Below, piece by piece: positions 24,195 through 35,025 of a DNA stretch of 64,000 nt. The stretch is taken from positions 15,955,001 through 16,019,000 of the forward strand of contig NC_083387.1 in assembly GCF_031755915.1 (NCBI RefSeq). The letters run 5' to 3'. Each line of letters starts with the position of its first letter. The stretch's first letter is position 1. This DNA is from Ziziphus jujuba. Its lineage: Eukaryota > Streptophyta > Magnoliopsida > Rosales > Rhamnaceae. Position numbers and translations under genes: made by a program. Below the pieces are notes generated by a model, which made no database searches, was not told where the DNA came from, and saw nothing but the letters and a program-made list of their open reading frames with translations.

Positions 24195-24655
24195 TCATTA
24201 TCTTTCTATCTACACTTATGCATTTGGTGTGCTCATGAAGTATTGTACAAATGTAAGACTGTAATAAGTGAGTGGTGTGGACGACCATGAGTTATAAAAG
24301 TACGTATGTCCTATGCTAAGGACATGGAAAAAGTCAAGGCTATTTAGGGTCCAAGTAGTAAACTCTGTAAGGAGTCCTAACACCTATAAAAGTGTTTACG
24401 ATTTACTAATTATTTCTTATATCTATATTCATATACTATCGTAATCGAAGTTATAGAAACTTATAATAAGATAGGAGGAATAAGGTGGATATACATTTTC
24501 AAAGTGAGTTTTCTGTGTTATAAAATATTTGGTGGAATCCAAATTACAGGAGAGATACTGTCGGATTTTCCATAGAATTTCCATTGGGGTTTTCCCCCTT
24601 AGTCAAGACCAACTTAAGGTTCTAACAAGAAACTCTAGGAGGACCTAACACCTCA

Positions 24656-25444
24656 TATAGTTTTTTTTTTTTTTTTTTTTTTTTGTAATATCCTTAGATA
24701 AGCTTAAATTAAATATTCTTAATTTATTCTTAAATTAAATATTAAGAAAGTTTTTATTAAACATTAAGAAAAATTAAATTAAATATTAAGGAAATTTTAT
24801 TCTTAATTTTTTTTTATTTTTTCTTAAATTAAATATTAAGGCAATTGTCTAATTTCCATAAAACACCCTTTGTATTTTTAATTTTACAATAGTACGGATA
24901 ATTGCACAAACTTTTCTTAATAAATTAACTTGTGTTATATTATTTTTAAAGTTTACGTTTATGAAATAAGGATTTTTTTTTTTTTTAATTAGTAGTTCAA
25001 TCCATTTCACCAATATTAAAAATACAATTTTGTTCAATATGTTACAGTTTTGTCCTTTTTTTTTTTCATTTATTGTAATTTTGATACTCTGGTCACAAAC
25101 AAGTGTACTTTAATACTATTTAATTTAAGCTCCACACTAACTGTCATTTTCCATAAGATAATATTTGATCAATGTGTAACAAAAAGTGAGATTTGAAAAT
25201 TCAAATTGCAAAGTTTTAAGCTTGATGATCTAAAGTTAATCCAAACTAGAACATATGTACTAAATTTCTACTAACCCTTCTAAATACCTTGATACCTAAT
25301 ATTATATATTCAATGAAATTGTAACATTTAAGAACAATTACGATAAGTTAGTATATAAAAAAACGACATAAGATAAAAGGTTTGCCTTATCAATTGGGGG
25401 GAAAGACATGGTATTCCTTACAAAATAGGTCATTTATCATTGGC
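24656..25444. other. AT-rich stretch without recognised gene
   Basis: Begins with a 24-bp T run, then several imperfect copies of TTAAATTAAATATTAAG at 24704-24840. No coding sequence is recognised. Confidence 0.5.
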
Positions 25445-27590
25445 CAATAATATGGCTATAAGTTTCGTAATAAGACCATATTTTTTATAATATGAATACA
25501 TAATGGATAATATATCACAAACATAGTAGCATGTGTGACAATTTGGGTCATACTATAATAACAAAATTTGAAAATAACCTAGATTAGTGGGTTTTGGTTT
25601 ACTATAAAGAGGTTCATGTCAAATTCAAATCTTTGTGTAGCACAATTATTAAACATATCATTTTCGGGTCAACCTTCTTAATCTGAAATTGGCACATTTA
25701 ACTAAATGTGTCAATTACGTGTCATCCTAACTCGATACCATTAAACTTGTTTAAATTATAATTTTAAAATAATATATTTACCATTAATAAAAATATTAAT
25801 TTATATACATTTATTACTAAATTACTTACTTATTTAAACTTATATTATTAATGTTTTCCATCAATTAAACTATACAGAAATTAAATTATTAAAATATATA
25901 TTTATTCATTTAAATATATATCATGTTTAATGAATGTATGGACTTATAAACACCAAAAAAATAAAAATTAATATACTTAACAATATTCAGTATGTAGAAA
26001 ATGGAAAATGTGATTATCAGATTTTTTTTTTATGTTATTTTTAGATAAATAATATTAGGTTTATTACGTGTATGTGTATATATATATATATATATATCTA
26101 TATTTAACTACTATATGAGATTGTGATATTATTCTATATTATATTAATGTAAACTTGTAAGTATAATTTTATGGTTTTACATACATATTTTAACTTAAAA
26201 TTAATTAATGATTAAATCTATTTTAATTTATTTGAAATAATTAATTTAAATAAGTTAATTTATGTAATTGGATCAATTTCAAATAAAAGGGTCATGTTAA
26301 CCCAAATTGATACACTTAATAAATAAGTTACATGGGTCATGTCAAGTTACTCATGTATTAAATAGGACATGTCTGGATTAAGGATTTTTTATACGATTAA
26401 TAAAAGGTTGTATTTTGGTTGAATAACTTCGACACGATTAATAAACAGATTGAATCGAGCATGACCTGCTAACACGATTTGTCACATCTAACAACATTAA
26501 CATAATTTTCGTAACACAACTATAATTTTCATAATATTACCATAAAATGGGTAACATTAGACAAATTAATTATATGACCACAATTTTCATAAGAAGATCA
26601 TCATTTTGGCAACATGGCCACAAATAATAACATTACCACAATTTTCATAACAAGACCATAATTTTTATAACATTACCATAAAATAGGTAACATGTCGTAA
26701 ACCATCCAACAATACAACAATTTTCATAATAAAACTATAATTTTTGTAATGTTGACCATAAAATGAGTGACATACCACAAACATAGTAACATGGCCATAA
26801 TTTTATAACAATACTACAATTTTCGTAACATGAACATAAAATTGTTTACATACCATATAACAAGTAGCATGATCATAATATTTATAACGGTACCATAATT
26901 TTGATAACATGATCACAAAATGAGTAATATATTACAAATTTAGTAATATGACATGATCACAAAATGAGTAATATACTACAAATTTAGTAATATGACAACA
27001 ACTTTCATAACAAGATTATAATTTTTGTAACGTGACTAGAAGATGGATAACATACTACAAACTAAGTAATCTGACCATAATTTTTGTAACAAAACCATCA
27101 TTTCAATAATATGACCACAAAATAAGTAACATACCACAAATTTAGTAACATGACCATAACTTTTGTAACCAAACCACAGTTTATGCAACATGACTATAAA
27201 ATGGATTATATACCATAAATTAAGTTAGATGACCATAATTTTTGTAAGAAAACCATTTTTTCATAATATAACCACAAAATCGGTAACATGCCACAAACTA
27301 AGTAATATTACTGTAATTTTTGTAACAATATTATAATTTTGGTAACATGAATACAAAATTAGTAACATACCACATAATAAGTAACATGATCACATATTTT
27401 TTTAAGAAAACCATAATTTTCATAATATGACCACAAAACGGGTAATATGCAACAAACTAAGTAACATAACCATAATTTCCATACCACAAAATTGGTATCA
27501 TACTACAAAATAAGTAGTGTGACCACAATTTTTATAATACGACCATAAATTTAGGGTTTTCGACACAAAATAAGTAACGTGACCACAGTT
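25445..27590. repeat. Satellite of ~20-bp monomers in ~80-bp higher-order units
   Basis: Four related ~20-bp monomers (typified by GACCATAATTTTTGTAACAA, AACCATAATTTTCATAATAT, GACCACAAAATAAGTAACAT and ACCACAAACTAAGTAACAT) repeat in order about every 80 bp. The array is clear at 26490-27590 and one unit also stands at 25445-25530, left of an inserted element. Confidence 0.75.
25534..26486. mobile_element. Inverted-repeat element interrupting the satellite
   Basis: About 950 bp bounded by TGTGACAATTTGGGTCAT on the left and, reversed, TGTGACAAATCGTGTTAGC on the right. It contains a (TA)n run at 26078-26100 and a hairpin TTGGCACATTTAACTAAATG at 25690. Satellite lies on both sides. I see no target duplication and no transposase, so the superfamily is open. 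Confidence 0.45.
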
Positions 27591-29190
27591 TTTTCTATTG
27601 ATCACCATAAGTGGATGAATTGCACAAGTAATAAAGAACAAGTAGAGTATCATTTCCACAAGGATTAAGCTCTAAGCAAAAATAAATATTTAGCTAATCA
27701 CCAAAAGTTTTCACCAGTTAATATTTAGGAAATCAAGTTTAAGAACAAATTGCAAGAAATCATAAATTAAATTTATAGTTAATAACTATATATGCAAATA
27801 AAAGCAATCACCAAGTAATTGTATTTTGAATTCTATGGTTTAAACCTCTTAGACCTTGATTGCACCTAGATTTCTCATATGAGTCCTTAATTGGTAAATA
27901 TAACTTCTTTCCCTTACAATGTTAACCAATGGTTCCAAAATTCATCAGTTCCCTTCCGCAAGGTTGAATTGGTTTAATAGGTAATCAATTCTAAAATTAG
28001 ATTCTCTTCCTAACTTTTGTCAATTACCAAACAGTTAGGCTACCCTTAATTACCCAAGTTTCAAATGGTTCTCTTAAACTCTTTTAAGGCCTAGATTGAG
28101 GTTACTCAATACCTAAAAAGCACTCTCAAGCTCAGTTGGTTCTTAAAATTTGTTTATCTAGTGCTCAATTCATAAGTTATCCTCTCTCAAGGTTATTATT
28201 TTCTAATCTAGACAACACACAACGAAATTCTCATTAATTTAGTGTTTAATTGCAATAAAGAACAAGGCAACATAAATAATGGGAAAGAAATCACATTATA
28301 ATCAATCTAAGCTACAGCGATATCCTAGATCAAAGATCCAATCACAAGTTCTCACATAAATAACAAAAACAAAAATAAAATATAATTTCATTTATAAAAT
28401 CATTGTCTTAAACAAAATACTAATAATTAAGAGAAGAGAGTACAGGAATATAGAAATCTTAGGTATAGATGGCTCTTCCAAGCACTCAAAGCCTTGGGTC
28501 TTCAAGAATTCCTCCTGATTCCAACAGCTTCTCTTTCTAAAACTCTCTTTTTCTTTCTTCAATTCTTCTTAATTGTGGTGTTCTTTCTAAGATTGAATGA
28601 TCCTTAAGTCTTTGTCTCTTTTGGGATAAATATAGCCACCATCTAAAAGCCTTCATGAAATTTACCCTAAAAAGCCTAATCTACATCCTATGATCTTCAT
28701 CATAAGGCTTATAAAATTGCACATGCTATGCACATATATCATTAAGGACCTTCCTCATCCAACAATTAACCACATTTTGAAGACTCATAGGGGGAGATCT
28801 TTATAAACAGCATGGCCACTCCACAAGGAATAGTAGGCATGCCACTTTCTTTTGGCTATGATTAAATGAGTGGCATGGGAACTCTCTTAAAGAGAGTAGG
28901 CATGCCACCCTTGCTGAATTTTTTGTTTATTAAGGCTCAAAGTGGCATGCCTACTCTCCAAATGAGAATGTGCACACCCCAACAGTTAGCATTTAAGGTA
29001 TTCTTCACTTCTTTGACTTGGCTTCCAAAAAAAAGGTTCAAAATACATAAAAACTTCAATCTTTTGGCTAATTTTCTCCAAAATCGAATTTGAAGCTTTT
29101 CCTGCAAAAAGAACAAGACATATCAAATACAACTAAAAATTAAGGGAACAAACAAATAGGCTAGATTAGTAAGTAAAAATCTCACTAATC
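27591..29190. other. Non-coding stretch, probable unclassified repeat
   Basis: No long reading frame. The text around 27590-28320 looks like a non-coding transposon-derived segment, but I cannot name the family. A perfect 17-bp inverted repeat lies at 28892-28958. Confidence 0.3.
28892..28958. repeat. Perfect 17-bp inverted repeat, 33-bp loop
   Basis: GAGAGTAGGCATGCCAC (28892-28908) is the exact reverse complement of GTGGCATGCCTACTCTC (28942-28958). A third copy of AGTAGGCATGCCAC lies at 28832-28845. Confidence 0.85.
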
Positions 29191-30487
29191 ACCATTGCCC
29201 CCTATACCCCTTGAACTTAACAACTTTTGGCAACATCAATCAGCTACATTCGTTTCCTTTTACCTATTAAGTGTCACGTGTCATGAACATGATCCTTTCT
29301 TTTCTTTTTTTTTATTTAAAGGGTCATTGGTATTTCAATATATTCTTCTTCCTAATTATCCAAAAACAAAAATATATTGGTTAGTTTTTTTCTTTTTTTT
29401 TTTCTTTTTTTGGAAATTATTAACTGATCTTCTACCAAACTAGTCCATCACCATCCATTTTTTCAACAATTCTACTTTGGCAGCCATATCTTCCTACACT
29501 GTTAGCATCAAAGTCTTTAGAATCCAATAATTTCCATAGCCATTGCCATTAAAGTCTTTAAAATCCAATAATTTCCATAGCCATTGCACTCTATTGGTTG
29601 GCCTCCCTTTGTAGCAATATCACACACCTCCCACAGATGACTCATTCCCTCTTCTTTTAAAAAATCAACAATACGACTCATTGGGAAGATGATAACTTGC
29701 TTTATTGCTTCTCTAATGTCGCCTTTGAAATTCCACTGTTAGTTGTCCAACTTCTTTTTTCTTCCTTTTCATTTTTCATACCCATGTTCTTTCCTAATAA
29801 TACAAAGCTTGGGTGAACCTTCAAAAGGTTTGTTCTCTTCCTCCAATGGCATCTTTCACACTTAAGGCATTTTCCAAGCTTCAAACCAATGTGACTAATT
29901 TAGGATGTTAAGGTTACTAGAGATCACCAATTGTGACTCCAAGACGCTATAGTACTAATTAAAGAGTGAGAGAAAACCCATAATCGACCCATTAGTATTT
30001 CCCAAATTTTTATATTAGAAAATCATTTCTATTTATGTTTGGATGAATTTTCTTGGTTTGCAAATCCACTATCAAGCTGCCATCTTGACCATCAAAAACT
30101 ATTAATTATTTTGATTTAATTTGACAATTTATTTTCCTATTTTTTATTTTTCTCTTTGGTTTTCTAGAGAAGTGTGTTGGATATTCTAAGTATTTCTTTT
30201 TAGATGATAATATTCAAAATGTTAGTATGCTATGAGCTGATATTCCTGTTTCACAAAAAAGAAGTAATGAAAATTTGCAAAGACGAAGAAGTTTTTAATT
30301 TTAAATAAATAGGATGAAGAGGTTGAAATTAGATTGTACCCTTTAAATTATACGTAAAAATATATTTAAATGGATCATGTGCATTGCACATGTCATTTAA
30401 TATAGCAAAACTAATGGAATTGAGGACTCGAACTGCTGTTGCCAAAAGTTGTTACGTTCAAGAGACATAGGTGATAAATATGAAGTA
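29191..30487. other. Stretch without recognised gene
   Basis: Contains a tandem duplication of about 47 bp at 29505-29590 (unit with AATCCAATAATTTCCATAGC). No coding sequence is supported. Confidence 0.5.
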
Positions 30488-30586
30488 TATAGGTATAACG
30501 CCCTACCATTCTCTTTCTCCATTGATATTTTCTCCAATTTGGAAACCACATTCTAAATGGTATGTCCCCCCCCCCCCCTCTCCCCC

Positions 30587-30665
30587 TTAAGAATTCCCAT
30601 GAGGTTATCCATCCTAGAATTGCTCCCATTTAAGTATGCTTAATTCTAGAATTCTTTTAAACCTA
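30587..30665 (-). pseudogene. 5S rRNA-like segment in left Cassandra LTR
   Basis: On the - strand it resembles the central and 3' part of plant 5S rRNA, which carries the internal Pol III promoter. On the + strand, GAGGTTATCCATCCTAG lines up with the reverse complement of 5S (GAGGTCACCCATCCTAG). It is too diverged and incomplete to be a working 5S gene. Confidence 0.65.
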
Positions 30666-30798
30666 GAAGTCAATCGTTACAAAAATTCCTCAATTATTAA
30701 GATAGTGACTATCTTTACATTTGAACTAATACAATTCCACACCTAGGTGATAATGATTTGACATTAAGTAACCTTTACTAGTATTGCAGCCTACTAAT

Positions 30799-31938
30799 TG
30801 ATGTGATTCCGCACGAGCCCGCTCCACCGATAACCCGCTGTGGTGCTGACTCGACACGGATGAAGAGTAGGCCAATCACAAGAGCTGAAATTAATAGATT
30901 TAAGGGCAACTTGGGAGTATTTATACAGAGGGTAATCAATCTCAACAGAGCTTGTCCATACTTAAAGATACAAAGCCTATTCGAAGCATCCAAGTGGTGG
31001 AAGCCGATATGGACCCGGGTGACGGTTTTGGTACATTTTTGGAGTCCGGGAAGCATGAAATGGTTCCAATGATTTATGGGTTCAATACATATGCCTAAGA
31101 GGTCATGGAATCAAGTTAAAGCAGCCTCAAATGCAATCAAAAAGGGCTTGTACGGACAGCTTCAACAATTTGGCCGAATTTGCTGTATTGCTTGCTGGCT
31201 TTACTGTATTTTACTGTATTAGCCTTTTCTTATTTTTCCAAGCATGGGCAATGTGTGGGACTTCATATTCAGCTTATTTGGCATCCTAAAAAGCATCTAG
31301 AAGCTGATTTGAAGCTTAAAGAGGTCAAAGAATTGGTCAAAGTCAATTTAGTCAAAAAGCTAGTATTTTAGTTTCCTAATTTTATTCTACTTTTTGTTTT
31401 AGGAAACTACCATTATTTTTAGTTTCTATTTGTTTATTTTCTGGACAAATAAGATTAGGAAAGTTATTATTTTATTATTTTCATTGTAAATTAATTAATT
31501 CCTAATTTAAAATAAAGGAATTAATTAATCCAAATTAGATTAGGAAAAGGAAAGTTTCGGCCAAGGTAGACTTCTTCATTGTGTGGCCGGTTTTTCCTAG
31601 GGTTTTTAGGGTTTATTTTGTTTCTTTCAAAGCCTATTTAAAGGCTTATTTTTCATTAATAACATAACTTTAAACTTTGATTTGATTAAGAAAATACTTG
31701 TGAGATTAATTATCTCTCTGTTCTTTGAGAACACCTAAAACACCATCAGAGAATTGGTTGTTTTAGCTTGACTTATCAATAGGTTTTCCATCCCCTATTG
31801 TGGCGTCTTCATTATACCAAGGTTTCTAACCACAGGTTGGTTAGGGGTTGAGGTCCATTCCATTAGAACTTGAACTTAATTAAAGATCCGGGCTAATATA
31901 ATACGGGTTTAGGAGCAGGTCGTCCTAGGTTCGTATCA
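30799..31938 (+). repeat. G5 5' LTR, type A
   Basis: TGATGTGATTCC...CGTATCA, 1140 bp. Compared with the 3' LTR I find four substitutions (for example GCAACTTGGG against GCAAATTGGG) and no indel. Confidence 0.95.
31635..31642 (+). promoter_or_regulatory. G5 LTR promoter box
   Basis: TATTTAAA, conserved at the same place in the sibling LTRs, is the best candidate for the Pol II TATA box. Transcription would start about 30 bp downstream. Confidence 0.6.
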
Positions 31939-31940
31939 TT

Positions 31941-31952
31941 TGGTATCAGAGC
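31941..31952 (+). other. G5 primer binding site
   Basis: TGGTATCAGAGC, a perfect match to the sequence that pairs with initiator tRNA-Met, 2 bp after the 5' LTR. Confidence 0.92.
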
Positions 31953-33093
31953 TAAATTTTGTTCAGGTTTGATCTATCTTTATTTGCTTTATTTGTTTTT
32001 GTGTTATTCTGCAATTTTAGCATTAGGTTAAGGTTGCATCCATCCTATACACGTTCAGCATCTTAAAAAAAAAAAAAAAAATTCATTCCTAGTTGAATTA
32101 GGATTTCCTAGTTTTATCGTATTTTTGTTTCCTAGTTTGTTGGTTGTCTTTTATCATTGTTCTTGTTAATTTGGTTTTTGTTGATTTTTCTTTGCTGTTT
32201 TAGTCTTAAATATTTGCATTTATATATTCAAAAAAAAAAAAAAAAAAGGGAAGTTTGCGGCAACATTTAAAAAAAAAAAAAAAAACTGCACATTTTGTTT
32301 ATTTGGAGGTCACGGGTTTGGTGTTTGTTTTGGAGTTGGAATTGCAATTTTGGTAGTTATTCTTGCTACTGCAGTTGTTTTTGTTCTGTGAGTGAAAAGA
32401 AAAAAAAAAAAAAAAGAAAGAAGAGGTAAAGCCGAATAAAAAAAAAAAAAAATTTCAATTTGTTGGAGTTTGATTTGTTTGTTGGAAATTTGTTGGAGCT
32501 GCTGGTTTTTGATTATTTATTCAATATTTGAGTTGCTGGGAAATTATTCTTGCTGCTGGATATTTGAATTTTGGGTGTTTAAATTATTTGGATTAAAATT
32601 AGATAAAGGAATTGATACAAAAACTTGAATTACAAGAACAACAACCAACACTTTTCTATAATTTTGTTCTCTTTGATTCTTGTTCGTATTTGAATTTCTT
32701 TTTCTGGAATTTTATTCTTGAACTCATAATCTACTACCATCTGGTGCAGTTTTCAAAAATTCCAACGTTTTCCCATTATTTTGTGTTTTCTTGTCTAGAA
32801 AGCCGAAAAATTAGGATTTGTTGGATTCTTTCGGTATTGCCTACTTTTTGCTACTGCTTTGTTGATAAGTTTAATTAAAACATACTAGTGATCTAATTGC
32901 TGTTTTGTGGGTGTTTTAATTAGAACCTTGAGATAATTCATTGAGTGGAAAAAGGCAAGAGTGTGTGAGCTTAAAAGAGGGTAAAAGCCGAAACTAGTGT
33001 GCAAACACGAGTGTCGAGACCTTGTTTGAGTGAAACACGTGAGGGAGTGGATATTGTGAGGATTTATTTTATTTTTTGCAGTATTTTACTAAC
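31953..33093 (+). other. G5 5' leader
   Basis: Non-coding leader of about 1.1 kb with five A runs of 14-17 bases between 32058 and 32452. It closely matches the leader of G6. Packaging signals would be expected here but cannot be identified by eye. Confidence 0.7.
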
Positions 33094-35025
33094 ATGGCAG
33101 ATTCTAGAGTAAGAAGAGGGGATCCACCCTTGAGGATCAATGAGGAAGAGTCCGTAGCATTCCATGGCGATGACCGAGCTACTGGAAGTGGAGACCAAGT
33201 GGACTTGAGAACTATTTTGGAATCAATACAGCGGATGAGTGCTCAATTTGAGCATGTAAACCAAAGAGTGGGAAGATTAGAAGCCTCACAAGGAAGGCCG
33301 AATACAAGAAATAGGCAAGAATTCCATGGAGGACGAGGCCGAGGACGAGGAGGTCGCGAGAGGCCGAGAGAGGAATTTGATGAGGAGCCATTGGACGGTG
33401 GCTTTGAGGAAGGTATGGACGAAACCTTTGTTGTCCAAGATAGAGCTGGCCGTGGGAGATATAGGAGGGAGGATACAGATGAAGATTTGGGAAATATCAA
33501 GGTTAATATCCCACCTTTTATGGGTAAAAGTGATCCTGAAGCTTATTTGGAGTGGGAAGAGAAAATGGAGATGATTTTTGACTGCCACAACTATTCGGAA
33601 GGTAAGAAGGTGAAGATGGCAGCAATGGAGTTTGGCCATTATGCACTCCAATGGTGGATAAATGAGCAAAGCACCCGAAGGAGGGTTGGTGAAGACTTAA
33701 TTACAACATGGCGACAAATGAAAGGAGTCATGAGGAAGCGGTTTGTGCCATCCCATTACCAAAGGTTGCTGCATCAAAGGCTTCAATCTTTGTCTCAAGG
33801 AAGTAGGTCCGTGGAGGATTATTACAAAGAGATGGAGATGTTAATGATGAGGTTAAACATGAGGGAGGATAGAGAGGCAACAATGGCAAGATTTCTTGGA
33901 GGGTTAAACCGTGACATTGCCAACCAACTTGAATTACAACAATACTTGGAATTGGAGGAGATGTTGCATGTAGCCATTAAACTTGAGAACCAATTCAAGA
34001 GGAGGGGCGTTAGTACACGGTTTGGAGGAGTTTCTAGCAGTGGAAGGACAAGTTCAAGTGGCTGGAAAAACAATTCCACTTATGAAAACAAGTTGAGGCC
34101 GAAATTAGGAGAAGAATCAACCAACCGGCCAAGAAGGGAGGTCAAGACCGAATCTGTCCAAGCACTTAGAGGTGAGATAAAATCTGATCCTAAACCTCAA
34201 AAATCTAGAGAAATAATTTGTTTTAAGTGCCAAGGAAGAGGACACATATCCAGCCAATGCCCAAATAGAAGAATCATGGTATTGAAGGGTGATGGTGAGC
34301 TGGAATCCGCAAGTGAAGAAAGTGGAGCTGAAACCGAGCAAGAGGAGGGTTGTAATGAAGATGAAACCGAACCTGTAGATACATCTAATGCCGAGTTGAG
34401 CTTGGTTTCAAGGAGAGTACTTGCTGTCTACAAAGATGAAGAGCAGATACAAAGAGAAAACATCTTCCACACTCGCTGCGAAATACAAGGTAAAATTTGT
34501 AGCATGATTATAGATAGTGGGAGTTGTACTAATGTGATAAGTAATCTTGTAGTTGATAAATTAGGCTTGAAAACAATTAAACATCCTGAACCTTATAGAT
34601 TACAATGGCTTAATGATAGTGGTGAGATGAAAGTAAACAAACAAGCCAAAGTAAAATTTAATATAGGTAGATATGAGGATGTAGTCTTATGTGATATCGT
34701 GCCCATGATTGGTGGACATATACTATTAGAGGTAGGCCATGGCAATTTGATAAAGATGCTACTCATTTTGGTCGAGAAAATAGTATTGTTTTCAGGTTTA
34801 AAGGGAAGAAGGTCAAGCTGGAACCATTATCTCCTAAAGAGGTTTACAAAGACCAATTACAAATGCAACAAAGGAGAGAAGCCGAAAAGCTCAAAGAAAA
34901 AGCAAGTATGGCACCAACGGCTTCACCATCCTTTCAAGAAGGTAAGATTGAGGTTGCTGACCAAGGTAAGGTTTCTAAGATTCATATTGAGTGGAAAGAC
35001 CAAGAAAAAGCTGAGAGAGGGGTGA
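33094..35025 (+). CDS. G5 gag-protease, nearly intact
   Basis: Start chosen at the ATG 33094 (MADSRVRRGDPPLR), the start conserved in other copies; the frame is open from 33076. N-terminal residues include a Gly/Arg-rich patch near 75-90. The capsid domain spans about residues 135-310. The CCHC knuckle CFKCQGRGHISSQC starts at residue 376. Protease catalytic IIDSGS lies at about residues 472-477. A two-base insertion near 34730, just before the LLGRPW element, shifts the frame; the last ~98 residues are off-frame. Gag would form the particle, which fits a non-autonomous element that keeps packaging ability. Confidence 0.9.
   Translation: MADSRVRRGDPPLRINEEESVAFHGDDRATGSGDQVDLRTILESIQRMSAQFEHVNQRVGRLEASQGRPNTRNRQEFHGGRGRGRGGRERPREEFDEEPLDGGFEEGMDETFVVQDRAGRGRYRREDTDEDLGNIKVNIPPFMGKSDPEAYLEWEEKMEMIFDCHNYSEGKKVKMAAMEFGHYALQWWINEQSTRRRVGEDLITTWRQMKGVMRKRFVPSHYQRLLHQRLQSLSQGSRSVEDYYKEMEMLMMRLNMREDREATMARFLGGLNRDIANQLELQQYLELEEMLHVAIKLENQFKRRGVSTRFGGVSSSGRTSSSGWKNNSTYENKLRPKLGEESTNRPRREVKTESVQALRGEIKSDPKPQKSREIICFKCQGRGHISSQCPNRRIMVLKGDGELESASEESGAETEQEEGCNEDETEPVDTSNAELSLVSRRVLAVYKDEEQIQRENIFHTRCEIQGKICSMIIDSGSCTNVISNLVVDKLGLKTIKHPEPYRLQWLNDSGEMKVNKQAKVKFNIGRYEDVVLCDIVPMIGGHILLEVGHGNLIKMLLILVEKIVLFSGLKGRRSSWNHYLLKRFTKTNYKCNKGEKPKSSKKKQVWHQRLHHPFKKVRLRLLTKVRFLRFILSGKTKKKLREG

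Larger units (their letters stand above)
21360..24655 (+). repeat. Family U copy 1, unclassified long repeat
   Basis: The right end (GAGGAATAAGGTGG, CGGATTTTCCATAG, GGGGTTTTCCCCC at 24474-24600) and the middle (ATGCCAAGCATCACTTGG...TGGTGCATCAGGTA at 23172-23222) match, in reverse complement, the tandem units at 58108-64000. It has no reading frame of note and no recognised transposase or RT domain. A very long LTR or a large retrotransposon derivative is possible but not shown. The left boundary is approximate. Confidence 0.55.

Noticed and set aside
31180..31371. Two identical 63-codon frames (also at 36365-36556)
   Set aside because: They are the same place in the two LTRs of G5 and are LTR sequence, not a gene family.
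31941..31952. tRNA-Met-like sequence
   Set aside because: Only 12 bases match and they sit just after an LTR: it is a primer binding site, not a tRNA gene.
33061..33093. Splice acceptor (T-rich tract then GCAG) in the G5 leader before gag
   Set aside because: The AG is not conserved in G2 or G6 at the same place and no donor can be supported.
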